NCBI RefSeq assembly: GCF_028198145.1
Contig: NZ_CP116338.1
Coordinates: forward strand, 496,001-560,000
DNA length: 64,000 nt
Direction: 5' to 3'
Origin: Microbacterium sp. nov. GSS16
Lineage (GTDB): Bacteria > Actinomycetota > Actinomycetes > Actinomycetales > Microbacteriaceae
Shown piece by piece: positions 51,653-58,933 of the stretch; position 1 is the first letter of the stretch, and every line of letters begins with the position of its first letter. The notes under the pieces were generated by a model, which did no database searches, was not told the origin of the DNA, and saw only the letters and a list, made by a program, of their open reading frames with translations. The translations under genes were made by a program, and so were the position numbers.

Positions 51653-54079
51653 GTGCGCCCTTCCGCGCCCCTGCTCCGCGTGCGCGACCTGAGCGTCACG
51701 CACGAGGGCGCCGCGCACCCCGCGCTGCGGGACGTCTCGTTCGACGTGCATCCGGGCGAGGTGGTGCTGCTGCTCGGCCCGAGCGGATCGGGGAAGTCGA
51801 CTCTCACCCTCACGCTGAACGGCCTGATCCCGCAGTCGGTCGAGAACGCGGCCATGACCGGATCCGTGCAGGTCTCGGGTCTCGACACCCGCACCACGGC
51901 CGTGGCGCAGCTGAGCACCGAGGTCTCGATGGTCTTCCAGGACCCGGACTCGCAGCTGGTGACCGGAACGGTGCTCGACGAGGTCGCGTTCGCGCTCGAG
52001 AACCTGCGGATGCCGCCATCGGAGGTACTCGCGCGCGCCGAGCAGGCGCTGCGTCGCATGGGACTCTGGGGGCGTCGCCGCTGGAACCCCGACCTGCTCT
52101 CCGGCGGGGGCCGCCAGCGCCTCGCGATCGCGTGCGCCCTGGCCCTGCGTTCGCGCGTCATCGTGCTCGACGAGCCGACCGCCAACCTCGACCCGCAGGG
52201 TGTGCACGACGTCTACTCCGCCCTGGGCGAGCTGATTCAGGATGCCGAGGAGCGCGCGATCGTGCTCGTCGAGCACGACGTCGATGCGGCCGTCGACCTC
52301 GCGACCCGCGTGATCGTGCTGGACCACGACGGACGGGTGCAGCTCGACGGCCCCGCGAGACAGACGCTGCGGCAGCACGCCCATGCTCTGCGCGAGCTGG
52401 GCGTGCTCGCTTCCGGCGACCGGCTACCCGCCACCGTCGACCGGATGCCCGGCACCGGCGCTGAGGGCCGTGCACGTCAGATGATCCTCTCGCCGCTCGA
52501 CACCGACGCCGCCCCCTACCCGGCGATCTCCGACCCGGCGATCACCGCCCGCGGCCTCGTCGTCGACAAGCGCGGCGCACGCCTGCTCGACGTGCCGCAC
52601 CTCGACATCGCGCGCGGCTCGTTCACCGTGATCATGGGAGCCAACGGCGCAGGCAAGACGACGCTGCTGCAGACACTCGGCGGCGTGGTGCCGCCGACGC
52701 ACGGCACGGTGATCGTCGACGGCCTCGATGCCGGTCGCGCCTCCCCCCGCGCGCTGGCCGCGCACGTCGGCTTCGTCTTCCAGAACCCCGAGCACCAGTT
52801 CATCGCGGCGACCGTGCGCGACGAGCTGGCGCACGGTCTGCGGCTGCAGCGGATCGGCGCCGCAGAGATCGACGAGCGCGTCGACGATATGCTGGCCCGC
52901 TTCGGCCTCACGGCCAAGGCCCACATGCATCCGTTCCTGCTCTCCGGCGGCGAGAAGCGGCGGCTGTCGGTCGGCACCGCCCTGATCGCCCGTCCGTCGG
53001 TGATCGCGCTCGACGAGCCGACCTTCGGGCAGGACCGCGCGCGCGCGGCCGAGCTGCTCGGCCTGCTGCAGGAGCTGCAGCGGTCGGGCACGACCGTCGT
53101 CATCGTCTCGCACGATCGACGGCTGATCGCCGAATACGCGACCGACGCCGTGCTGATCGGAGACGGCGAGGTGATCGCCGTGGGCCCGGCGGCAGAACTG
53201 CTCGCGCAGACGGAACCGGATGCCCTGGCATCCGGCCCCGCAGTCGGCCCGGCGGCCCCGGTGACCGAGCCCACACCGATCGACCCCTACGCCGACGCTC
53301 CCGCCCCTGCGCGGTTCTGGCTGCACGGCATCAACCCGCTCGCCAAGTTCGGCGCCGTCATCCCCGCGATGGCGCTGCTGGCGTTCACCCGCGACCTGCT
53401 CACCCCGGCGATCCTGCTCGCTGCCGCGTACGCGGTGATCCTCACCGGCGCACGCCTCACGCGGCGCACCGCCGCGGTGCTGCTGCTCGGCGTGCCGCTC
53501 GCCATCGCCGTGCTGAGCGTCGGCTTCGGCGTGTGGGTCGACGCGGAGCAGGTCGCCGGCACCGGCGCCGTCATGCGGATCGGCGACTGGACGCTGCACG
53601 CGGGCGCTCTGCTCAGCGGCCTGGCCACCGCGCTGCGCCTGGCGGGAATCCTCACCCTCGCCCTCATCGGCGGGCTCACCACTCGCGGGCCCGACCTCGT
53701 GCGGGCGAGCGTGCAGCAGCTGCGGGTGCCGTATCGGATCGGCTACACCGCCCTCGCCGCCTACCGGTTCGTGCCGCGATTCGCGTACGAGCTGTCGATC
53801 ATCCGCGCCGCGCATCGCGTGCGCGGTCAGGGCGGCGGTCGCGGCCCCGTGGCGCGCATCGCGCGAGGGTGGGGGTACATCGTGCCGCTGCTGGCGTCGG
53901 GGATCCGTCATGCCGAGCGGGTGGCGCTGTCGATGGATGCCCGCGCCTTCGGCGCTTATGCGACCCGCACCGAACGGCACGTCGTGCCGTGGCGCACCCG
54001 CGACACGGTGTTCATGGTGGCGGTGCTGCTGGCATCCGCCGTCGTGTTCGCCCTGACCTTCCCCTGGCAGCCGACCTGA
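51653..54079 (+). CDS. ECF transporter ATPase-ATPase-T component fusion
   Basis: An 808-aa protein joining three ECF modules. ATPase 1 (about 10-240): GPSGSGKST, signature LSGGGRQRL, VIVLDEPTA. ATPase 2 (about 300-530): GANGAGKTT, LSGGEKRRL, VIALDEPTF. T component (about 565-808): several membrane helices and an ARG-like coupling motif region (FGAYATRTERHV follows MDARAFG). Together with the S component it forms a vitamin importer. GTG 51653 is preferred because GAGGA lies seven bases before it and TAAATT at 51614 would start the message just upstream; GTG 51623, ten codons earlier, is an alternative. Confidence 0.92.
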   Translation: MRPSAPLLRVRDLSVTHEGAAHPALRDVSFDVHPGEVVLLLGPSGSGKSTLTLTLNGLIPQSVENAAMTGSVQVSGLDTRTTAVAQLSTEVSMVFQDPDSQLVTGTVLDEVAFALENLRMPPSEVLARAEQALRRMGLWGRRRWNPDLLSGGGRQRLAIACALALRSRVIVLDEPTANLDPQGVHDVYSALGELIQDAEERAIVLVEHDVDAAVDLATRVIVLDHDGRVQLDGPARQTLRQHAHALRELGVLASGDRLPATVDRMPGTGAEGRARQMILSPLDTDAAPYPAISDPAITARGLVVDKRGARLLDVPHLDIARGSFTVIMGANGAGKTTLLQTLGGVVPPTHGTVIVDGLDAGRASPRALAAHVGFVFQNPEHQFIAATVRDELAHGLRLQRIGAAEIDERVDDMLARFGLTAKAHMHPFLLSGGEKRRLSVGTALIARPSVIALDEPTFGQDRARAAELLGLLQELQRSGTTVVIVSHDRRLIAEYATDAVLIGDGEVIAVGPAAELLAQTEPDALASGPAVGPAAPVTEPTPIDPYADAPAPARFWLHGINPLAKFGAVIPAMALLAFTRDLLTPAILLAAAYAVILTGARLTRRTAAVLLLGVPLAIAVLSVGFGVWVDAEQVAGTGAVMRIGDWTLHAGALLSGLATALRLAGILTLALIGGLTTRGPDLVRASVQQLRVPYRIGYTALAAYRFVPRFAYELSIIRAAHRVRGQGGGRGPVARIARGWGYIVPLLASGIRHAERVALSMDARAFGAYATRTERHVVPWRTRDTVFMVAVLLASAVVFALTFPWQPT

Positions 54080-54110
54080 CCGCCGAGGGCCTCCCCGCTC
54101 AGACAACCCC

Positions 54111-54170
54111 GCTCAGAGATGGAAAGTGCGGGTTCCCGACGACGGGAACCCGCACTTTCCATCTCTGAGC
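54111..54170. terminator. 28-bp perfect hairpin between convergent genes
   Basis: Positions 54111-54138 pair perfectly with 54143-54170 around the loop ACGA; the stem begins GCTCAGAGATGGAAAG. It separates the convergent transporter and acyl-CoA dehydrogenase genes and would end transcription in both directions. CCCCGCTCAGA is repeated just to the left (54094 and 54108). Confidence 0.85.
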
Positions 54171-54197
54171 CGCGGCGTCGGCGCGCTCAGTCCGCGC

Positions 54198-55361
54198 TCA
54201 GCGCTTGCCGGCGATCTGACGGCCGACGATCTCGCGCATGATCTCGTTGGTGCCGCCGTAGATGCGGTGCACGCGGGCGTCGGTGAAGGCCCGGGCGATC
54301 GGGTACTCCATGATGTAGCCGTAGCCGCCGTGCAGCTGCACTCCCGTGTCGAGCACCTCCCACTCGCGCTCGGTGACCCAGAACTTCAGCTGCGCGGCCT
54401 CTTCGGCGGTGAGCTGCGAGGCCGCGTAGGCCTTGAGACCGCGGTCGACGTAGGCCCAGACCGCGTCGGCGGTGGTCGCCATGTCGGCGATGCGGAAGCG
54501 GGTGTTCTGGAAGTCGATGACCCGCTCGCCGAACGCGTCGCGGCTCTTCGTGTAGTCGACGGTCCACTTCACGGCGGCCTGGATGACCGCGGCGGCAGAC
54601 ACGGCGATCGAGAGACGCTCGAGCGGCAGGTTCATCATCAGCTGGATGAAGCCCTGCCCCTCCTTGCCGCTGATGAGGTTCTCGTCGGGCACGAAGACGT
54701 CGGTGAAGCTGAGCTCGGCGGTGTCCCAGCCGTGGAAGCCCATCTTGCTGAGCTTCTTGCCCTGGTCGAAGCCCTCCATGCCCTTCTCGACGATCAGCAG
54801 GCTGAACGCGTCGGGCCGGTTGCCCTCGCCGGTCTTGACGAAGGTGACCACGATGTCGGCGGTGGTGCCCGACGAGATGAACGTCTTGGCGCCGTTGAGG
54901 ATGTACCCGCCGTCGACCTTCTTCGCGTTCGTCTTGATGCCGCGCAGGTCGCTGCCCGCGCCCGGATCGGTCATGGCGAGCGCGCCGAGGATCTCGCCGG
55001 TGGCCATGCGCGGCAGCCACTTCTCCTTCTGCTCCTGCGTGCCCATGTGCACGAGGTACGGCACGGCGAGGTCGTCCTGGATGCCGAGGGCGCCCGCCAG
55101 CGAGCCGGCGCCGGCGCCGATGACCTCTTCGTTCACTATGGCGCGGAAGCGGTAGTCCTGCAGCATGCCGGCGCCGCCGAACTCCTCCGGCACCGAGAGT
55201 CCGATGATGCCGGCCTCACCGGCCGCGCGCATAGTCTCACGGTCGACCTCGCCCGCGGCATCCCACCGCTCGATCGACTCGTTCGTGACGTGCCGCTTGA
55301 CGAAATCCTTGACCAGGTCGCGGAAGGCCTCGTGGTCCTCTTCGTAGATGTCGCGCTCCAT
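54198..55361 (-). CDS. Acyl-CoA dehydrogenase
   Basis: A 387-aa FAD-dependent acyl-CoA dehydrogenase of normal family length. Motifs: ALAMTDPGAGSDL (FAD/substrate loop), FISSGTTADIVV, RDAFGERVIDFQ and QLHGGYGYIMEYPIARAFTDARV with the IYGGTNEIMREIV end that carries the usual Glu/Gly region. It converts acyl-CoA to enoyl-CoA and passes electrons to ETF. The ATG at 55361 with GAGGAGG upstream is chosen. A candidate TAGACT -10 lies 39 bases upstream. Confidence 0.95.
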   Translation of the reverse strand: MERDIYEEDHEAFRDLVKDFVKRHVTNESIERWDAAGEVDRETMRAAGEAGIIGLSVPEEFGGAGMLQDYRFRAIVNEEVIGAGAGSLAGALGIQDDLAVPYLVHMGTQEQKEKWLPRMATGEILGALAMTDPGAGSDLRGIKTNAKKVDGGYILNGAKTFISSGTTADIVVTFVKTGEGNRPDAFSLLIVEKGMEGFDQGKKLSKMGFHGWDTAELSFTDVFVPDENLISGKEGQGFIQLMMNLPLERLSIAVSAAAVIQAAVKWTVDYTKSRDAFGERVIDFQNTRFRIADMATTADAVWAYVDRGLKAYAASQLTAEEAAQLKFWVTEREWEVLDTGVQLHGGYGYIMEYPIARAFTDARVHRIYGGTNEIMREIVGRQIAGKR

Positions 55362-55399
55362 GGCGTCCTCCTCGAAATCGTGTGCGTCCTCGCACGGCG

Positions 55400-55485
55400 A
55401 GTCTAGGTCGCAATGACGTCGCCGGACAGTCGCTTGTGGGAACAAGTCTCACACACGATGACACTGCGTTCCGCGTTTGTGGGAA
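55400..55485 (-). promoter_or_regulatory. Acyl-CoA dehydrogenase promoter region with direct repeats
   Basis: TAGACT on the minus strand (55405-55400) is a likely -10. Upstream, TTGTGGGAA occurs at 55434-55442 and again at 55477-55485, 43 bp apart (about four helical turns); the first copy also forms CTTGT-GGGA-ACAAG. This could bind a fatty-acid-responsive TetR regulator. Confidence 0.4.
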
Positions 55486-55501
55486 GACGCGGATCAGCGT
55501 C

Positions 55502-56431
55502 TCAGTGGCTGTAATCGGGCGCCGGAGGCAGTCCGAAGAACTCCTCGAGGGTGTGGAATCCGCCGTCGTGGTAGGCCCGGGCGAGCTCGGGCCCGATGTA
55601 GCGGATGTGCCACGGTTCGGGCGCGTACCCGGTCGTGCCGGTCTGCCCGGGTTCATAGCGCACGATGAAACCGTGGCGCCAGCCGTTCTCCGCCACCCAT
55701 CGCCCCTGCGTCGTCGCCCCGAAAGCCTCGATGGTGCCGCAGCGCGGGTCGCAGGCGACGAGGTCGAAGGCGAGTCCGCTCTGGTGCTCGCTGAAGCCCG
55801 GGCGGGCCGACACGGCATCCGCCCCACTCTGACCCCGGTCTCGCACGTGGCCGCCGTACGTGGCCTCCTGCAGCCCGAACGAGCGATAGCCGTTGTTGAT
55901 CCCGAGCGTGCCTGCGCCGGCGTCGCTCGCCTCCGCAGCCATCGCCTCGAGCGCGTCCTTCGGCTCGGGCCGCAGCTCGTTCGAGCGGGTGGTGGCGCTG
56001 AGCCCGATGTCGGCGAGGGATGCCGGGGCGAAGCTCACCGGTTCGAGGGGGCGCTGCTTGTTGACGACCACCCACGACCGGTTCGGATCGGAGAGCGAGA
56101 TGCACGGCGCGTTGCCCTTCACGATCGCCTCGCGGAATGCGACGCCCCCGCCGAACGCGGCGATGGCGGCCGCGTCATCACCCGCGTCGAGCGCTGCGCG
56201 GACGGCGTCGTCGGCACAGGGATTCGCCGCGAGCCGGGCATCGACCTCGACGGCGGGGATCGACATCGCCGCCGCCGGCGCGGGCAGTTCGACGCGCGTC
56301 GCAGGGCTCTCGGCGATCACGCCGCACAGGGTCGCCAGCGAGGCCATCGCCGTGAACAGCACACCGAGCGGCAGTGCGACCCTCACGGCGAGCGGTTCAC
56401 GCGCGACATGTCGGGACTGCGCGGCGTTCAC
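55502..56431 (-). CDS. VanY/M15-family D-alanyl-D-alanine carboxypeptidase
   Basis: A 309-aa exported peptidase with an N-terminal membrane segment (about 15-40) and a C-terminal M15B domain. Zinc ligands and active-site residues are seen in FSEHQSGLAFDL (His, Asp), and PEPWHIRYIG (His), with WVAENGWRHGFI between. It trims peptidoglycan stem peptides outside the membrane. Start is GTG 56431 (VNAAQSRHV); GGTGGGGGA lies about 11 bases upstream, and the ATG just before it is followed at once by an in-frame stop. Longer readings overlap the divergent radical SAM gene. Confidence 0.9.
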   Translation of the reverse strand: MNAAQSRHVAREPLAVRVALPLGVLFTAMASLATLCGVIAESPATRVELPAPAAAMSIPAVEVDARLAANPCADDAVRAALDAGDDAAAIAAFGGGVAFREAIVKGNAPCISLSDPNRSWVVVNKQRPLEPVSFAPASLADIGLSATTRSNELRPEPKDALEAMAAEASDAGAGTLGINNGYRSFGLQEATYGGHVRDRGQSGADAVSARPGFSEHQSGLAFDLVACDPRCGTIEAFGATTQGRWVAENGWRHGFIVRYEPGQTGTTGYAPEPWHIRYIGPELARAYHDGGFHTLEEFFGLPPAPDYSH

Positions 56432-56490
56432 CGATCCATTGTCCCCCACCTGAAGGGACAGCGTGCATCGAACAGAGATGCGATGAAGGC

Positions 56491-56519
56491 TTGACACCGA
56501 TGCGTCTTTTTGTTCGAAT
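56491..56519 (+). promoter_or_regulatory. Promoter for leaderless radical SAM mRNA
   Basis: A perfect -35 TTGACA (56491-56496), 17-base spacer and TCGAAT -10 (56514-56519). The predicted start is 56526, the A of the ATG, and no ribosome site exists upstream. Confidence 0.6.
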
Positions 56520-56525
56520 GAATGA

Positions 56526-58613
56526 ATGAGATGGCAGGGGCAGGCGGTCGCGGATGTCGACGCCGACGCGCTCCCGGGCATGGAGAGCCGCGCGGGAATA
56601 GTCCGTTCGGTGACCACCCCTGAGTTCGCTGGGATGACCTTTCACGAGGTGCTTGCCAGGTCCGCCCTCAACGCGGTGCCGGGCGCGTCTCGCATGCCGT
56701 TCGCCTGGACCGTAAACCCGTACCGCGGATGCAGCCATGCATGTGTCTATTGCCTGGACCCCAGCACACTTGTGTTGTGCGCCGATGGCCGGCAACGCCC
56801 GCTCATCGAGCTGGCTGTTGGTGACGAGATCATGGGCACCGAGCGTCGAGGCAGGTACCGCCGCTATGTGAAGACGCGGATCGAAGCGAAGTGGTCCACA
56901 CAGAAGCCCGCGTACCGCGTCGTGCTTGCCCACGGAACGGAACTGATCGCGAGTGGGGACCACCGATTCCTCACCGACAGGGGCTGGAAGCATGTGGCAG
57001 ACGCGCACGCAGGGCAACGCCCCCATCTGACCGTCAACAACAGGTTGATGGGTTTTGGAATCGGGCACCCCCGCTCCGTGGTCGACATAGATGGTTCCGA
57101 CTACCGCCACGGCTACCTCGCCGGCATGATCCGTGGCGATGGCATGATCTTCAATGGGCTCTATCCGTCCGCGGACCGAGTGCGCAGCATCCATCGTTTT
57201 CGGCTGGCGCTGAAGGATGCAGAAGCCCTGGATCGGAGCCGGGAATACCTCGCGTGGGCAGGAGTGCCGACAAACACGCGAGCGTTTGCTCCGGCCAGCG
57301 AGACTCGCGCAGCGATGGCAGCTATTCACACCGCTGCGAAGGCCGGCGTAGAGCGGATTGAGAACGATCTGATCGCCATCCCCCAGACACCCACCCTCGA
57401 GTGGCAGCAGGGGTTCTTGGCGGGGATATTCGACGCCGAGGGAGGCTGTTCGCGTGGCGTGCTGCGGATAAGCAACACGGATCCGCTCCTGCTTGAGACC
57501 ACCACAGCGGCGATGGACGCCCTCGGTGTTCCGCACGTTCTCGAGCCACTTCGATCCAACGGCGTCCGAGCCGTGCGCGTCACGGGTGGATTGCCTGCTC
57601 GCATGCGATTCTTTGCGCTTACGCAGCCTGCCATCACTCGGAAGATGGCCATCGACGGCGTCGCGGTGAAGACCCGCTCCGACCTTCGAATCGTGAGCAT
57701 CGATCCGCTCCCCGGCCTCCGTGACCTCGTCGATATCACGACGGGTACGGGCGACTTCATCGCCAATGGAGTGATCAGTCACAACTGCTTCGCTCGGGGG
57801 ACGCACGAGTACCTCGACCTCGACGGAGGCGCCGACTTCGATTCGCAGATCGTCGTCAAGACGAACGTCGTCGAAGTGCTGCAGCGCGAGCTGCGCCGCG
57901 GATCGTGGAAGCACGAGACCGTCGCGCTCGGCACGAACACCGACCCGTACCAGCGCGCCGAGGGCCGGTACAAGCTCATGCCCGGGATCGTGCAGGCTCT
58001 TGCCGACTCGGGCACGCCGATGTCGATCCTCACCAAGGGCACGCTGATCCGCCGCGACATCCCCCTGCTCGTCGAGGCGGCGAAGCGGGTGCCGATCGAC
58101 ATCCAGATGTCGATCGCGATGTACGACGACGACCTGCAGCACGCGATCGAACCCGGCACCCCCACCACGCACGCGCGCCTCGACACGGTGCGCGCGCTGA
58201 GCGACGCCGGTTTCCGCGTCGGCGTCTTCCTCATGCCGGTGCTGCCGCACCTCACCGATTCGCTAGCGGCGATCGACGGGGCGCTGCGGCGCATCAAACA
58301 GTCCGGCGCCGACCATGTCGTGTACGGCGCGCTGCACCTGCGCCCCGGGGTAAAGCCGTGGTTCTTCCAGTGGCTCGAGCGCGAGCATCCGGAGCTGCTG
58401 TCGTCGTACCGCGGGCTCTACCCCGGCGTCTCGGTCGAAGCGCCGAAGGCGTACCGTCAGTGGCTGGCGAAGCGCATCCGCCCGCTCATGCGAGTGCACG
58501 GGCTCGACGCTCGCTCCGAAGAGGAGAACGACAGCATGCGCGGCCGGCGGATGCGGCAGCGTCCCGCGCCGGCATCCGTCCGCACGACGACTCAGTCCGA
58601 CATGCTCTTCTGA
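56526..58613 (+). CDS. Rv2578c-family (SplB-like) radical SAM protein interrupted by an intein
   Basis: The 695-codon gene encodes a host protein of 350 aa plus a 345-aa intein. Host residues 1-75 end with the radical SAM motif CSHACVY (Cys 69 and Cys 73); the third cluster Cys is residue 421, right after the intein (CFARGTHEYLDLD), so splicing rebuilds C-x3-C-x2-C. The remainder (NTDPYQRAEGRYKLMPGI, YGALHLRPG) matches the family related to spore photoproduct lyase; its substrate is unknown. It ends in a QSDMLF tail. ATG 56526 is likely leaderless. The last 22 bases overlap the 3' end of the opposite small gene. NCBI-type annotations already recognise intein-containing members of this family, as far as I recall. 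Confidence 0.93.
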   Translation: MRWQGQAVADVDADALPGMESRAGIVRSVTTPEFAGMTFHEVLARSALNAVPGASRMPFAWTVNPYRGCSHACVYCLDPSTLVLCADGRQRPLIELAVGDEIMGTERRGRYRRYVKTRIEAKWSTQKPAYRVVLAHGTELIASGDHRFLTDRGWKHVADAHAGQRPHLTVNNRLMGFGIGHPRSVVDIDGSDYRHGYLAGMIRGDGMIFNGLYPSADRVRSIHRFRLALKDAEALDRSREYLAWAGVPTNTRAFAPASETRAAMAAIHTAAKAGVERIENDLIAIPQTPTLEWQQGFLAGIFDAEGGCSRGVLRISNTDPLLLETTTAAMDALGVPHVLEPLRSNGVRAVRVTGGLPARMRFFALTQPAITRKMAIDGVAVKTRSDLRIVSIDPLPGLRDLVDITTGTGDFIANGVISHNCFARGTHEYLDLDGGADFDSQIVVKTNVVEVLQRELRRGSWKHETVALGTNTDPYQRAEGRYKLMPGIVQALADSGTPMSILTKGTLIRRDIPLLVEAAKRVPIDIQMSIAMYDDDLQHAIEPGTPTTHARLDTVRALSDAGFRVGVFLMPVLPHLTDSLAAIDGALRRIKQSGADHVVYGALHLRPGVKPWFFQWLEREHPELLSSYRGLYPGVSVEAPKAYRQWLAKRIRPLMRVHGLDARSEEENDSMRGRRMRQRPAPASVRTTTQSDMLF
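56751..57785 (+). mobile_element. LAGLIDADG intein (345 aa) in the radical SAM gene
   Basis: It starts at Cys 76 (CLDPSTLVLCADG, block A), has block B with SGDHRFLT (Ser in place of the usual Thr of T-x-x-H), two LAGLIDADG helices (YLAGMIRGDG, residues 197-206, and FLAGIFDAEG, residues 297-306), and ends with block F DFIANG and VISHN before the +1 Cys 421. Both catalytic-type acidic residues (Asp 205 and Glu 305) are present, so the homing endonuclease may be active. Third codon positions are richer in A/T than in the flanks, a sign of separate origin. Confidence 0.93.
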
Positions 58614-58825
58614 GCTCGTACGGCGCTGCCGGCGGGCAGCTCCTCACGCGCAGCCGGCGGCTGAATGAGGAACACCAGCAAGAGCAGCGCAAGAGGGCCG
58701 AAGATCATCCCGAGCACGAACCACCCGAGCTTCGTGCGCCCCTGCATGCCGGCGAGCGCACTGATCACCAGAGCGATGCTGAACCATACCGTGCCCCCGG
58801 CTGTCGCCCACTCGTTCCAACCCAC
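58592..58825 (-). CDS. Small PLDc_N-like membrane protein
   Basis: A 77-aa protein with two membrane helices (about 10-27 and 32-54) separated by GRTKLGWFVLG, a pattern seen in small PLDc_N-type or superinfection-immunity-like membrane proteins. Start is GTG 58825; TAGTGT lies exactly six bases upstream (leaderless). The 3' end overlaps the radical SAM gene tail-to-tail by 22 bases. Function unknown. Confidence 0.75.
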   Translation of the reverse strand: MGWNEWATAGGTVWFSIALVISALAGMQGRTKLGWFVLGMIFGPLALLLLVFLIQPPAAREELPAGSAVRAQKSMSD

Positions 58826-58831
58826 GGGTCC

Positions 58832-58837
58832 ACACTA
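58832..58837 (-). promoter_or_regulatory. -10 element for leaderless small membrane protein
   Basis: TAGTGT on the minus strand followed by six bases and then GTG 58825. Confidence 0.4.
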
Positions 58838-58867
58838 TGTGGCGTTCACCACTCAGGACGAATACGC

Positions 58868-58915
58868 AGAGACCGCCGGGATCCGACCCTGAGGGCGCGG
58901 ATCCCGACGGTCTCT
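58868..58915 (-). terminator. Terminator of the DEAD-box helicase gene
   Basis: AGAGACCGCCGGGATCCG (58868-58885) pairs with 58898-58915 over 17 of 18 positions, with a 12-base loop. It starts 18 bases after the helicase stop. Confidence 0.8.
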
Positions 58916-58933
58916 CCTGAGTTGTGAACCGGC

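Noticed and set aside
56505..56525. Possible LexA (SOS) box before the radical SAM gene (GTTCGAAT)
   Set aside because: Only a half site is present; the TCGAAC-N4-GTTCGA arrangement is missing, and the bases fit the -10 region better.
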